A stretch of DNA of 64,000 bases, taken from CAG-791 sp963655255. GTDB lineage: Bacteria > Bacillota > Clostridia > Lachnospirales > Lachnospiraceae. The stretch is from the NCBI GenBank assembly GCA_963655255.1, contig CAVKEB010000002.1, forward strand, positions 105,468 to 169,467. The letters run 5' to 3'. This document shows positions 1 to 8,932 of this stretch, in pieces. Position 1 is the first letter of the stretch; each line of letters starts with the position of its first letter. Below the pieces are notes generated by a model. The model made no database searches. It saw nothing but the letters and a program-made list of their open reading frames with translations, and had not been told where the DNA came from. A program made the translations under genes and the position numbers.

Positions 1-1181
1 GCACGATGAAGCCGGTGATGAGCAACCTCATGTGCCAGCTCTCCAACGAGGCGATCACGGAGTATAACCCGGACGTGCGTCCGTTCTCGGTCTGCCGTTC
101 CGGGCATGCCGGCATTCAGCGCTATGCGCAGGTCTGGGCCGGCGACAACCTCACCTGCTGGGAGGCACTGAAGTACAACATCGCGACGATCCTCGGATCG
201 GGACTTTCCGGAATGGCGAATACGGGCTGCGATGTTGGAGGCTTCTATGGCGTGTCCCCCGAGCCGGAGCTGTTCGTGAGATGGGTGCAGAACGGTATTT
301 TCATGCCGCGGTTCTCCATTCATTCCACCAACATCGACAACACCGTGACCGAGCCCTGGATGTACGGAGACAAGAAGCAGTACATCAAGGCGGCGATTGA
401 CCTTCGCTACCGGATGAGCCCGTACCTGTATTCCCTGATGTACCGGGCGCATGTGACGGGACTGCCGCTCATGGAGCCTGTTTTCATGGCGTTCCAGAAG
501 GACGCAAAGACCTGGAATGAGGGCATCAACTTCATGTGGGGCGACAGCATTCTGGTCGCGAACGTCGTCGAGAAGGGCGCGGAGACGAGAAAGGTTTATC
601 TGCCGAAGGCAGAGGATGAGAAGGTCCGCTTCTATGATTTCTGGACGAGAACTCCGTACGAGGCGGGACAGGAGATCGAGATTCCAGTGGACATTGCTTC
701 CATTCCGATGTTCGTGAAGTCCGGTGCGATCGTTCCGATGTCCGGCAACCGGCTGATGAATCTGATGACGGAGAAAACAAAGGATCTGGAGATCCTGATG
801 GCTCCGGATGTGGATTCCGAGTTCACACTGTATGAGGATGACGGTGTCAGCAACGATTACCGGAAGGGACAGTACCTGACGACGGTCATCGCGGTCAGGG
901 CGGGTACAAGAACCGAGATTTCCTTCACGAACGAGGGTGACTACGAGACGGCAGTGGAGACGATCTCTCTGGATGTCATCCACCGTGAGAAGGCGCCGTT
1001 CTATGTGCAGGTGGATGGAAAGGAAATTCCGCATTTCCTTCACCGCAGGAAGTATGAAGAGGCACCGGAAGGCTGGTATTACAGCCAGAGACTGAAGTCC
1101 GTACAGATTCATTACGCAAATCCGAAGAAGGATCACAAGGTTCTGATTTCGTTTGAACAGTTCGACCTGATCGGGATGTGA
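1..1181 (+). CDS. GH31 family alpha-glucosidase/alpha-xylosidase, C-terminal part (5' end outside window)
   Basis: This hydrolase would release terminal alpha-linked glucose or xylose from oligosaccharides. The frame is open at the left edge, so the true start lies outside; the 391 residues from the first in-window ATG (position 6) correspond to the second half of a family whose members are usually 650-800 residues. GH31 hallmarks are visible: the acid/base aspartate region WAGDN (residues about 45-49), then GMANTGCDVGGF and the PRFSIHS segment. After about residue 210 come the beta-sandwich domains that close the family fold. No signal peptide can be judged. The substrate is not decided by this part. 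The next operon is a TRAP transporter, but a 119-base gap separates them and no functional link is shown. Confidence 0.9.
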   Translation, partial: TMKPVMSNLMCQLSNEAITEYNPDVRPFSVCRSGHAGIQRYAQVWAGDNLTCWEALKYNIATILGSGLSGMANTGCDVGGFYGVSPEPELFVRWVQNGIFMPRFSIHSTNIDNTVTEPWMYGDKKQYIKAAIDLRYRMSPYLYSLMYRAHVTGLPLMEPVFMAFQKDAKTWNEGINFMWGDSILVANVVEKGAETRKVYLPKAEDEKVRFYDFWTRTPYEAGQEIEIPVDIASIPMFVKSGAIVPMSGNRLMNLMTEKTKDLEILMAPDVDSEFTLYEDDGVSNDYRKGQYLTTVIAVRAGTRTEISFTNEGDYETAVETISLDVIHREKAPFYVQVDGKEIPHFLHRRKYEEAPEGWYYSQRLKSVQIHYANPKKDHKVLISFEQFDLIGM

Positions 1182-1300
1182 AAATGATCTGCACCTCACG
1201 ATTCCGGGGCGAATCAGGCTGTCTACAGGCTGAGGACGGAATGGGATCGTGCAGATTATTTGGAAATAAATACAAACAAATACGATAAAGGAGAAAAAGC

Positions 1301-2347
1301 ATGTTAAAGAAACTTGCGGCATTTGCTGCGGCGGGAATTCTGGCCGTATCTGCCCTGACCGGCTGCGGCCAGACGCAGAACAGCGCGATGACCAGTGATG
1401 AGGCAACCGCGGAGAACCCGATGGTGCTGACACTGGCGCACGGTCTGTCGGAAACCCACACAGTACACATTGCAATGACCCAGTTTGCTGAGGAAGTCAA
1501 GGAGAAGACCAACGGTAGAATCGTCATCGATATCTTCCCGAACGGACAGCTCGGCTCCGAGACGGAGAATCTGGAGCAGCTTCAGGCAGGCGTTATCGCC
1601 ATGACCAAGGTGTCCGCACCGGGTCTTGCAACCTACAACGAGGCCTACAACGCATTCGGACTCCCGTATCTGTTCGACGACGAGCAGGATTTCTACGATG
1701 TCATGGATTCTCAGGAGATGAGAGATTTCTTCCTCTCCACCGAGGACGACGGCTTCGTGGTACTGACCTATTACACGTCCGGCGCCCGTTCCTTCTACAC
1801 GAAGGACAAGGCAATCCGCGAACCCTCTGACCTGAAGGGTCTGAAGATCCGCGTGCAGGATATGAAGACACAGACCGACATGGTGTCCGCACTCGGCGGA
1901 ACGCCGGTTGCAATGTCCTACGGCGATGTGTATACCGCGCTGCAGACCGGCATCATCGACGGAACCGAGAACAATGAGACCGCCCTGACCACAGGAAAGC
2001 ACGGCGAGGTCTGCAAGGTTTATTCTGAGGATCAGCACGCCATGATTCCGGATACCCTCGTCATGAGCTCCAAAGTCTGGAACCGGATTTCTCCGGAGGA
2101 TCAGCAGATCATTCTGCAGGCGGCGCACGATTCCACGGATGCACACAAGGTGATGTGGGACGAGGCGATTCAGACGGCCATTCAGGAAGCAAAGGATGAG
2201 ATGGGCGTAACCTTTGTGGAAGACATCGACAAGCAGGCCTTCCGTGATGCGACGGCAGACATGGTTCAGAAATACCGGACGGAGTACCCCGGCGTTGACA
2301 ACCTCCTGAACATCATTGAGGCAGTGCAGGCGAAGGAGGACAAGTAA
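1301..2347 (+). CDS. dctP: TRAP transporter solute-binding lipoprotein (DctP family)
   Basis: Extracytoplasmic binding protein of a tripartite, ion-driven transporter for organic acids such as C4-dicarboxylates, keto acids or uronates. The N-terminus is a lipoprotein signal: MLKK, a hydrophobic stretch, then LTGCG with the lipidated Cys at about residue 22. The body shows DctP-family features, including the LKGLKIRVQ segment (around residue 178), the GGTPVAMSYGDVYTALQTGIIDG segment, whose family arginine and asparagine contact the carboxylate, and NNETAL. Length (348 aa) is normal. An AAAGGAG ribosome binding site precedes the ATG. Its stop overlaps the start of the small permease gene, so all three TRAP genes form one operon. 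The ligand cannot be read from sequence. Confidence 0.95.
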   Translation: MLKKLAAFAAAGILAVSALTGCGQTQNSAMTSDEATAENPMVLTLAHGLSETHTVHIAMTQFAEEVKEKTNGRIVIDIFPNGQLGSETENLEQLQAGVIAMTKVSAPGLATYNEAYNAFGLPYLFDDEQDFYDVMDSQEMRDFFLSTEDDGFVVLTYYTSGARSFYTKDKAIREPSDLKGLKIRVQDMKTQTDMVSALGGTPVAMSYGDVYTALQTGIIDGTENNETALTTGKHGEVCKVYSEDQHAMIPDTLVMSSKVWNRISPEDQQIILQAAHDSTDAHKVMWDEAIQTAIQEAKDEMGVTFVEDIDKQAFRDATADMVQKYRTEYPGVDNLLNIIEAVQAKEDK

Positions 2348-2889
2348 TGAACAAAGAACAGGTAAAAAAAGTACTTGGCGGAATAAAGCTCTGGATGGAC
2401 CGGATTCTCGCAGTAGCCTGCGCGATTCTTCTTTCCTTCATGACATTTCTGGTTCTGTGGCAGGTTTTCACCCGCTATGTCCTGAACAATCCGGCGGCCT
2501 TCACGGAGGAACTGGTAAAGGATTCTCTGATCTGGACCGGATTCATCGGCGCGGCTTATGCGTTCTCCACGAGAGAGCACATGTCGCTGACCATCATCCG
2601 GGACAAGCTGACCGGTACGCCGCACAAGATCCTGATGGTTGCCATTGATGCCCTGATTCTGGTACTGGCAGTTCTGGTCATCACCATCGGCGGTTTTAAG
2701 CTGGCAATTTCCGCGAAAATGGAGTACTCGGCACTTCTGGGAATTCCGAGAAGCCTGGTGTATTCCTGCGCGCCGGTGTCCGGCATTTTCATTATCCTCG
2801 CCCAGCTGATCAATCTTTTCGAAGATATTACCGGAGAAAAGGTGGATGCCGGTGAAGCACAGAACGAGGCAAAAGGAGGCAATCAATGA
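2347..2889 (+). CDS. dctQ: TRAP transporter small permease (DctQ family)
   Basis: Small four-helix membrane subunit of the TRAP transporter, which partners the large permease. Hydrophobic segments lie at about residues 17-40, 52-68, 95-116 and 133-155. The segment FTRYVLNNPAAFTEEL around residue 37 is typical of DctQ proteins (aromatic-R-Y followed by W/F-x-E-E). The ATG overlaps the dctP stop (TAATG-type coupling), and the gene end overlaps the start of dctM by 4 bases, so translation is likely coupled. The C-terminal 20 residues are charged and predicted cytosolic. Confidence 0.93.
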   Translation: MNKEQVKKVLGGIKLWMDRILAVACAILLSFMTFLVLWQVFTRYVLNNPAAFTEELVKDSLIWTGFIGAAYAFSTREHMSLTIIRDKLTGTPHKILMVAIDALILVLAVLVITIGGFKLAISAKMEYSALLGIPRSLVYSCAPVSGIFIILAQLINLFEDITGEKVDAGEAQNEAKGGNQ

Positions 2890-4190
2890 GCATAGGAGTT
2901 ACAACAGCACTGCTGTTTATCGTTTTCGGCGTTCTGCTGTTCCTGGGAGTTCCGATCTCGGCCAGCATTATCATCTCTTCCATCGTGACGGTTATGTCCT
3001 CGCTTTCCTGGGATCAGATCACCTTCATCACGATGCAAAAAATGAATTCCGGCGTAGAGAGCTTTTCGCTTCTCGCCATCCCGCTGTTCATTCTGGCGGG
3101 CAACATCATGAACAACGGCGGCATTGCCAGAAGACTGATTGCGTTTGCACAGCTTTTTGTAGGCAAAATTCCCGGAAACCTTGCACAGGCAAACATCCTC
3201 GGCAACATGCTCTTCGGCGCACTTTCCGGATCCTCCGTTGCAGCGGCATCCGCAATGGGCGGCTGCATCAGCCCGTCCGAGAAGGATCAGGGCTATGATC
3301 CTGCGTTCAGCGCGGCGGCCAACATCGCTTCCGCACCGACGGGACTTCTGATTCCGCCGACCTCGGCATTCATCGTGTACTCCACGGTTGCGGGCGGCGT
3401 GTCCATTTCGACACTGTTCATGGCAGGATACGTTCCCGGAATTCTGATGGGCGTTGCCTGCATGGTGGTTGCATTCATCATGGCAAAAAAGGCCGGCATG
3501 AAGGCCACCGGACGTGATAAGGAGAAGAGCGTCGGCAGAATTATCTGGGATGCAGTGCCTTCGCTTTTTCTGATCATCATTGTAATCGGCGGTATCGTCT
3601 CCGGTATCTTCACGGCTACGGAGGGCGCAGGCGTCGCGGTTCTGTACTGCCTGATTCTGTCGATTATCTACAAGAGCCTGACGCTGAAGGGCTTTATGAA
3701 GATCCTGCTGGATTCCGCCAAGACCTCCGGCATCATCCTGTTCCTGATTTCCGCTTCCTCCGCGATGAGCTTTGTCATGGCGTATGCGGGAATCCCGGCG
3801 GCAATCAGCAATGCGCTGATGAGCATCTCCGGCAACAAGTATGTCATCTTCCTTCTGATGAACGTCATCCTGATGATAGTCGGCATGTTCATGGATATCA
3901 CGCCGGCCATCCTGATCTTCACTCCGATCTTCCTGCCGATTGCGCAGAGCCTCGGAATGAGCGACATTCAGTTCGGCGTTATGCTGATCTTCAACATGTG
4001 CCTCGGCAACATCACGCCGCCGGTCGGATCGGTACTGTTCGTCGGCTGCGGCATCGGCGATGTTTCCATCGAGAAGGTGACCCCGAAGCTGGTTCCGTAC
4101 TTCATCGTATTGTTCGCGATGCTCCTTCTGGTGACCTATGTACCGGCGCTCTCTCTGGGCGTTCCCTCTCTCATGGGCCTGATCAAATAA
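2886..4190 (+). CDS. dctM: TRAP transporter large permease (DctM family)
   Basis: Transport channel subunit of the TRAP system: 434 residues, hydrophobic along its whole length with about 12 membrane segments. Family signatures are present: LAIPLFILAGNIM around residue 62, the GALSGSSVAAASAMGG loop around residue 111, PPTSAFIVY around residue 157, and the second-half counterpart LGNITPPVGSVLFVGCGI near residue 375. The start overlaps dctQ by 4 bases. The gene is followed by a clear rho-independent terminator at 4219-4254, closing the operon. Confidence 0.95.
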   Translation: MSIGVTTALLFIVFGVLLFLGVPISASIIISSIVTVMSSLSWDQITFITMQKMNSGVESFSLLAIPLFILAGNIMNNGGIARRLIAFAQLFVGKIPGNLAQANILGNMLFGALSGSSVAAASAMGGCISPSEKDQGYDPAFSAAANIASAPTGLLIPPTSAFIVYSTVAGGVSISTLFMAGYVPGILMGVACMVVAFIMAKKAGMKATGRDKEKSVGRIIWDAVPSLFLIIIVIGGIVSGIFTATEGAGVAVLYCLILSIIYKSLTLKGFMKILLDSAKTSGIILFLISASSAMSFVMAYAGIPAAISNALMSISGNKYVIFLLMNVILMIVGMFMDITPAILIFTPIFLPIAQSLGMSDIQFGVMLIFNMCLGNITPPVGSVLFVGCGIGDVSIEKVTPKLVPYFIVLFAMLLLVTYVPALSLGVPSLMGLIK

Positions 4191-4218
4191 AAACAGATAG
4201 AAGAGCTGCAGTTATCAA

Positions 4219-4254
4219 AAGCTCCCCGGCGGATGAAACCGGGGAGTTTTGTGT
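4219..4254 (+). terminator. Rho-independent terminator after the TRAP operon
   Basis: Eight-base-pair stem CTCCCCGG / CCGGGGAG (4223-4230 and 4240-4247) with a 9-base loop, flanked by AAAA upstream and TTTT downstream. It lies inside the upstream part of the longest open frame for the next gene, an argument for the shorter start of that gene. Confidence 0.88.
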
Positions 4255-4307
4255 TATCATGTGGAACAGAAAAGATCGGCAATGTGGACAAGGAGCGAGG
4301 TATAAGC

Positions 4308-5027
4308 ATGTATACTTTTTCGGGAAGAGTGCGGTTCAGTGAGACGGATCCCAACGGGGATCTGAAGATGGAATCGCTGATTGATTATTTTCAGGACTGC
4401 TCCACGTTCCAGTCCGAAGATCTTGGCGTCGGCGTGGAATATCTTCAGAAGGATCATCTCGCCTGGCTGGTGAATTACTGGCAGATTGACATTCTGGAAC
4501 TGCCGCATCTGGGAGATTCCATTGTGGCAGGAACATCGCCTTATGAGATCAAGGGATTCATGGGCCTTCGCAATTTCATGCTGGAGACCGCAGACGGAAA
4601 ACGACTGGTGAACGCGAACTCCGTCTGGTCGCTGATTGATATGGACAAAGGGCTTCCCACGCGGGCCAGCGAGGAGATTGTGGGGGCTTATGAGCTCTTT
4701 CCGAAGTTTGACATGGAGTATCTTCCCCGCAAGATCCGCGTGCCGAAGGAAGGCGGAGAAGAGAAGGAGCCGATCCGGATTACGGAACAGTTCCTCGACA
4801 GCAATCACCACGTGAACAACGGGCAGTATGTGCGCCTGGCCATGGCGTACGGACCGGAGAGCGCAGAGATCTCGAGGCTTCGCGTGGAATACAAGAAGCA
4901 GGCTTATCTGGGCGATGTTATTCTTCCGCGGGTTTATCCGCTGCAGGAGGACTGCACCCTGATTGCGCTGAACAATGCCGTGGGAGAAACCTATGCGGCG
5001 GTAGAGATTACGAAAGGACGGAAATGA
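4308..5027 (+). CDS. Acyl-ACP thioesterase (FatA/FatB-like, hotdog fold)
   Basis: Predicted to release fatty acids from acyl carrier protein. The protein has two hotdog halves: the first from about residue 1 to 130 (VRFSETDPNGDLKMESLIDYFQDC is the typical opening) and the second from about 150, with FLDSNHHVNNGQYV carrying the family's Asn/His catalytic region. I use the ATG at 4308, giving 239 aa, because it has an AGGAGCGAGG ribosome site just upstream and because the longer frame (from 4233) would start inside the terminator hairpin of the TRAP operon. The next gene starts one base after the stop. Bacterial members are often used for membrane lipid or short-chain acid adjustment; the chain length preferred here is unknown. 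Confidence 0.88.
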   Translation: MYTFSGRVRFSETDPNGDLKMESLIDYFQDCSTFQSEDLGVGVEYLQKDHLAWLVNYWQIDILELPHLGDSIVAGTSPYEIKGFMGLRNFMLETADGKRLVNANSVWSLIDMDKGLPTRASEEIVGAYELFPKFDMEYLPRKIRVPKEGGEEKEPIRITEQFLDSNHHVNNGQYVRLAMAYGPESAEISRLRVEYKKQAYLGDVILPRVYPLQEDCTLIALNNAVGETYAAVEITKGRK

Positions 5028-5028
5028 C

Positions 5029-5886
5029 ATGCTGAGAATCGGAGAAAAGCAGACGCTGGTTGTGGAGAAGGCAGTGCCCATGGGCGTTTATCTGAAGGAG
5101 AAGGAAACCGGGGAGCAGCAGGGCGGGAGTGAAGAGCATGTCCTGCTCCCCCGCACACAGGTTCCGGAGAACGCGGAAATCGGCGACGAGGTGGAGGTTT
5201 TTCTTTACAAGGATTCGGAGGACCGCCCGATTGCGACCAGAAAGGAGCCGAAGCTGACTCTGCATGAGGTCGGCTATCTGACCGTCAAGGACGTCGGAAG
5301 AATCGGTGCATTTCTGGACTGGGGACTGGACAAGGACCTGCTCCTTCCTTTCCACGAACAGCCGCGGGATCAGAGAGTGCAGAAGGGACAGAGCATTCTC
5401 TGCGCCGTCTACCTGGACAAGAGCGGCCGACTTGCGGCGACCATGAATGTGTACCCCTGGCTCTCCCAGGACAGCCCGTATCACAAAGGCGATGAGGTCC
5501 ATGGAACCGTTTATGAGACGAGCGAGAATTTCGGCCGGTTTGTCGCTGTGGATGACCGGTATTCCGGACTGATTCCAAAGAAGGAGCTGGTGCGTGATCT
5601 GAAGGTGGGAGACAAGGTGACGGCAAGAGTCCGTCAGGTTCGTCCGGACGGGAAAATTGATCTGACGCTCCGGGAGCCGATCGCGGATCAGATGAACACG
5701 GATGCACAGATCATCTGGAAGCGCATGCAGGAAAACGGCGGAAGCCTCCCGTTCACGGACAAGGCGGATCCGGAGCTGATCCGCAGCAGAATGCAGATGA
5801 GCAAGGCGCAGTTCAAGCGCGCTGTGGGGCATCTTCTCAAGGAGGGAAAGATTTCCATCGAAGAGGACGGCATTCATGCAAAATAA
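5029..5886 (+). CDS. S1-domain RNA-binding protein, CvfB family
   Basis: A 285-residue protein with several OB-fold/S1-like repeats and a C-terminal winged-helix-like segment, matching the CvfB (YitL) family. A degenerate S1 unit is at residues 1-65, with further S1 units at about 70-140 and 150-215 (GRIGAFLDWGLDKDLLLPF is the characteristic S1 strand pattern). The last 60 residues contain a helix-turn-helix-like tail (MSKAQFKRAVGHLLKEGKI). CvfB of Staphylococcus aureus binds RNA and affects virulence gene expression; no role in this organism is known. The start is one base after the thioesterase stop, and the end overlaps the CPBP gene by 11 bases, so the three genes are probably co-transcribed. 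Confidence 0.87.
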   Translation: MLRIGEKQTLVVEKAVPMGVYLKEKETGEQQGGSEEHVLLPRTQVPENAEIGDEVEVFLYKDSEDRPIATRKEPKLTLHEVGYLTVKDVGRIGAFLDWGLDKDLLLPFHEQPRDQRVQKGQSILCAVYLDKSGRLAATMNVYPWLSQDSPYHKGDEVHGTVYETSENFGRFVAVDDRYSGLIPKKELVRDLKVGDKVTARVRQVRPDGKIDLTLREPIADQMNTDAQIIWKRMQENGGSLPFTDKADPELIRSRMQMSKAQFKRAVGHLLKEGKISIEEDGIHAK

Positions 5887-6904
5887 AACGGGAGAGCTGT
5901 CGGCAAAGCGGGCGGGAAATCTGTTCTTTCTTCTTGCTGTGGTACAGATTGTGGGAACGCTGGCATACGGAATTGTCGGCCTTTTCCTGCCGGGGCTCTA
6001 TGAATTCGCGGCTTCCACGGTTTACAGTCAGGCTCTGATGCTGGTGCCGACGCTCCTTGCTGCTGCCTGCTCTCACGCGGATTGGAAGGAACTCTTTCCG
6101 CTTCGCCGCATCCGGCCGGTTCTGATCCTGCTGGCGCTTCTGATGACGGTGGCGGTGTTCCCGTTTTGCAGTCTGCTGAATACCCTGTCGTCACTGCTCT
6201 CTGGAAACACCGTGGAACAGATGAGTGGAGAAATCGTCCGCAGCCCGATGTGGGAGATGGTGCTTCTGATCGGTCTGATCGGCCCGCTCTGCGAGGAACT
6301 GGTATTCCGCGGGTATTTGTTCCAGAACCTGAAAAAGGAAAACCGGATGGTGTCCGCAGCGATTCTCTCCGGGCTTTTGTTCGGTCTGCTTCATCTGAAT
6401 TTCAATCAGTTCGTCTATGCGGCGGGAGTGGGAATCCTGTTCGCGCTGGCGGCGGAGGCGGGAGAGAGTCTCTGGATTTCGGTGCTGATGCATCAGGCAT
6501 TCAATACCGCAGAGGTGTGGATGATGTATCTGCCGGGGAACAACGCCCGGAGTGCGGAAGCGGCCGCGGATCCGGCGGTCACGGGAGCCCTGGCGGGGAC
6601 GGGCGCGGCGGGAGCCATGACGGTTTCTCCTGCGGACCTTCTGCTGAGCGTATTCCGGGCGGCAGCAGGGCTGGCGGTGTTCTTCCTGCTCCTGAAACAG
6701 ATGCGGAGAATTTCCGGGAATCCGGCAGAAGAAGCCGGTAAGGTCCGGGCGGAAAAGGAACCGGCAGAAAGAGCAGCCGCAGAGGCGGACACGCAGAGAA
6801 AAGGGCGGGAGGAGAGAACGGGCAGGTGCCGCTTTTCCGCACTTGGAACCGTGGGAATCCTGATCGCTGCGGCGTACATGATTGTTACGGAGCTGCTTCT
6901 TTGA
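5876..6904 (+). CDS. CPBP family intramembrane metalloprotease (CAAX/Abi)
   Basis: Multi-pass membrane protein of the CPBP (Rce1-like) glutamic intramembrane protease family. The motifs are in order: CEELVFRGY (EE at 140-141, R at 145), HLNFNQF (around residue 171) and HQAFNT (around 206), which form the active site. About eight hydrophobic segments are present. After the protease core there is an Ala/Gly-rich loop, another membrane segment, a strongly charged Glu/Arg-rich stretch (about residues 285-315) and a final membrane helix; this C-terminal extension is not part of the family core. The start overlaps the CvfB-like gene by 11 bases. Bacterial relatives process peptides or modulate signalling proteins; the substrate is unknown. 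Confidence 0.88.
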   Translation: MQNKTGELSAKRAGNLFFLLAVVQIVGTLAYGIVGLFLPGLYEFAASTVYSQALMLVPTLLAAACSHADWKELFPLRRIRPVLILLALLMTVAVFPFCSLLNTLSSLLSGNTVEQMSGEIVRSPMWEMVLLIGLIGPLCEELVFRGYLFQNLKKENRMVSAAILSGLLFGLLHLNFNQFVYAAGVGILFALAAEAGESLWISVLMHQAFNTAEVWMMYLPGNNARSAEAAADPAVTGALAGTGAAGAMTVSPADLLLSVFRAAAGLAVFFLLLKQMRRISGNPAEEAGKVRAEKEPAERAAAEADTQRKGREERTGRCRFSALGTVGILIAAAYMIVTELLL

Positions 6905-7051
6905 ACTGAACAGATTATACAAATCATTTCCTGCAGATTTATGGATTTTTTTGTGTCTGTGCTTTAGAATAATTCTTAATGGGGTTGTTACGGAAATGTT
7001 TCGCCGGATTTCCGGTCCGGGGAACGACTATCTGAGAAAGAGTGTGGGGGC

Positions 7052-8146
7052 ATGATTTCAAATCAGGTTTTACAGAATACCATTGACGGGATCAAGGACA
7101 TCTCGCATCTGGATGTCTGCGTAATGGACGCGGAGGGACACGAGGTCGTGTCCACGCAGCCGGTGTTCCGGGAAGCGGCGGCAGCCATCCCGGATTTTGC
7201 GGTTTCTCCGGCGGATTCGCAGTCGGCCGGACCGTTCCAGTTTTTCAAGGTGTTTGATGAGAATCAGCTGGAGTATATTCTGGTGGTGAACGGCAGCACG
7301 GACAGTACGCTGCTCGTCGGCCGCATGGCTGCCTACCAGATTCAGGGACTTGTCGGTGCGTTCAAGGAGCACTACGACAAGGACAGTTTCATGAAGAACC
7401 TCCTGCTGGACAATCTCCTTCTGATCGACATCTATGAGCGCGCGAAGAAGCTGCACATTCAGGCGAACAGTCCGCGGGTGGTGATGCTGGTGGAGACGCA
7501 GCGCGACAAAAGCCGCGACAAGGATGCGCTTATTATCCTGCAGGAAATGGCGGGGGCAGGCACGAGTGATTTCGTGACGCAGGTGGATGAGAACAATGTC
7601 GTCATCATTCACAGCGCGGAGAGCGAGTATGCAGATGAGGCCATCCGCCGCTATGCGGAGGGACTTCTGGAATATCTGCAGGGAGCCGGCGTGCAGGATG
7701 CACGGGTCGCGTACGGGACCGTGGTCGGAGAGCTGAAGGAGATCAGCCATTCCTACAAGGAAGCCAGAATGGCACTGGATGTATCACGCATTTTCTTCGA
7801 GGAGAAGAATGTGATCGCATACAACCAGCTCGGAATCGGGAGACTGATCTATCAGCTGCCCATTCCGCTGTGCAGGATGTTCATCCGTGAGATTTTCAAG
7901 GACAAGCGCCCGGATGAATTTGACGAAGAGACGCTGACGACGATCAACAAGTTCTTCGAGAACAATCTGAATGTCTCGGAGACGTCGAGGCAGCTGTTCA
8001 TTCACCGCAATACGCTGGTGTATCGTCTGGACAAGCTCCTCAAGAGCACGGGACTGGACCTTCGCGTGTTCGAAGATGCGATTACCTTCAAGATCGCACT
8101 GATGGTTGTGAAGTATATGAAGTACATGGATCAGGAGAATCAGTAA
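7052..8146 (+). CDS. CdaR/PucR-type transcriptional regulator (sugar diacid regulator family)
   Basis: DNA-binding regulator of 364 residues. Residues 1-125 resemble the putative sugar-diacid recognition domain (opening MISNQVLQNTIDGIKDISH, then a PAS-like fold). The middle resembles the GGDEF-like/GAF-like module of CdaR proteins, and residues about 300-355 form the PucR-type helix-turn-helix (NLNVSETSRQLFIHRNTLVYRLDKL). A GTGGGGG sequence sits just before the ATG. It lies between a membrane protease and ftsE, with only 3 bases before ftsE, so it may be co-transcribed with the division genes. No glycerate or glucarate genes are nearby. The effector is unknown. Confidence 0.88.
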   Translation: MISNQVLQNTIDGIKDISHLDVCVMDAEGHEVVSTQPVFREAAAAIPDFAVSPADSQSAGPFQFFKVFDENQLEYILVVNGSTDSTLLVGRMAAYQIQGLVGAFKEHYDKDSFMKNLLLDNLLLIDIYERAKKLHIQANSPRVVMLVETQRDKSRDKDALIILQEMAGAGTSDFVTQVDENNVVIIHSAESEYADEAIRRYAEGLLEYLQGAGVQDARVAYGTVVGELKEISHSYKEARMALDVSRIFFEEKNVIAYNQLGIGRLIYQLPIPLCRMFIREIFKDKRPDEFDEETLTTINKFFENNLNVSETSRQLFIHRNTLVYRLDKLLKSTGLDLRVFEDAITFKIALMVVKYMKYMDQENQ

Positions 8147-8149
8147 TTC

Positions 8150-8932
8150 ATGAGAAGAAATTCGTACAGGCCCGCAGACGATGTGGTAATCTCCCTTCGG
8201 AATGTGAGCAAACAGTATTCGAAGGATGCACCAGGCGTCATTGACGCCAACCTGGAGGTGCGGGAGGGTGAATTCGTCTTCATCACAGGAGAAACCGGAT
8301 CGGGCAAATCGACGCTCCTGAAAATGATCATGCGTCAGCTCCGGCCCACCGAAGGCTCCATTGAGGTGCTCGGTTATGACCTGAACCGCATTCGTCACAG
8401 CAAGATATCCAAGTTCCGCCGTAACATCGGCATCGTGTTCCAGGACTTCCGTCTCCTGAAGGACCGCGATGTGTATGAAAACGTTGCCTTTGCGCAGCGC
8501 ATTCTGATGGTTCCGAAGAATCAGATGAAGCACAACGTCACGAGTGTTCTTCAGATGGTCGGCATGGCGGATAAATACAAAAGGCAGGTGACGCAGCTTT
8601 CCGGAGGTGAGCAGCAGCGTGTCGCGCTCGCTCGCGCTCTTGTGAATAAGCCGCTTCTGCTTCTCGCCGATGAGCCTACCGGCAATCTGGATCAGGATAC
8701 GGCCTGGGAGATTATGCAGCTGATCGACCGTGCGAACCGCGAAACCGGGACCACCGTTCTGGTCGTCACGCATGACCGTGGGATCGTGGACCGGATGCAT
8801 AAGCGCGTGATTGAGATGAAGCGGGGCGAGATCATCAGTGATACGGCACAAGAGGACTACTCCGATTATGAGGAAGAGCAGTACGAGTATCAGGATGTAG
8901 ATTCGGACGGGTACGATTATTATGAGGATTAG
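8150..8932 (+). CDS. ftsE: Cell division ATP-binding protein FtsE
   Basis: ATPase of the FtsEX complex, which controls peptidoglycan hydrolases at the division site. It carries Walker A GETGSGKS (about 47-54), the ABC signature LSGGEQQR and Walker B LLLADEPTGNLD. Length is 260 aa, versus about 225-230 for a typical FtsE. The excess is an unusual C-terminal tail of some 30 residues made almost only of Asp, Glu and Tyr (EDYSDYEEEQYEYQ...), with no match to the family core. The end overlaps ftsX by 11 bases. A GGAG sequence lies upstream of the ATG in the end of the preceding gene. Confidence 0.96.
   Translation: MRRNSYRPADDVVISLRNVSKQYSKDAPGVIDANLEVREGEFVFITGETGSGKSTLLKMIMRQLRPTEGSIEVLGYDLNRIRHSKISKFRRNIGIVFQDFRLLKDRDVYENVAFAQRILMVPKNQMKHNVTSVLQMVGMADKYKRQVTQLSGGEQQRVALARALVNKPLLLLADEPTGNLDQDTAWEIMQLIDRANRETGTTVLVVTHDRGIVDRMHKRVIEMKRGEIISDTAQEDYSDYEEEQYEYQDVDSDGYDYYED

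Noticed and set aside
1186..1263. Possible terminator after the GH31 gene
   Set aside because: Complementary TCTGCAC / GTGCAGA segments exist, but they are about 50 bases apart with poor pairing between, so I did not list it.
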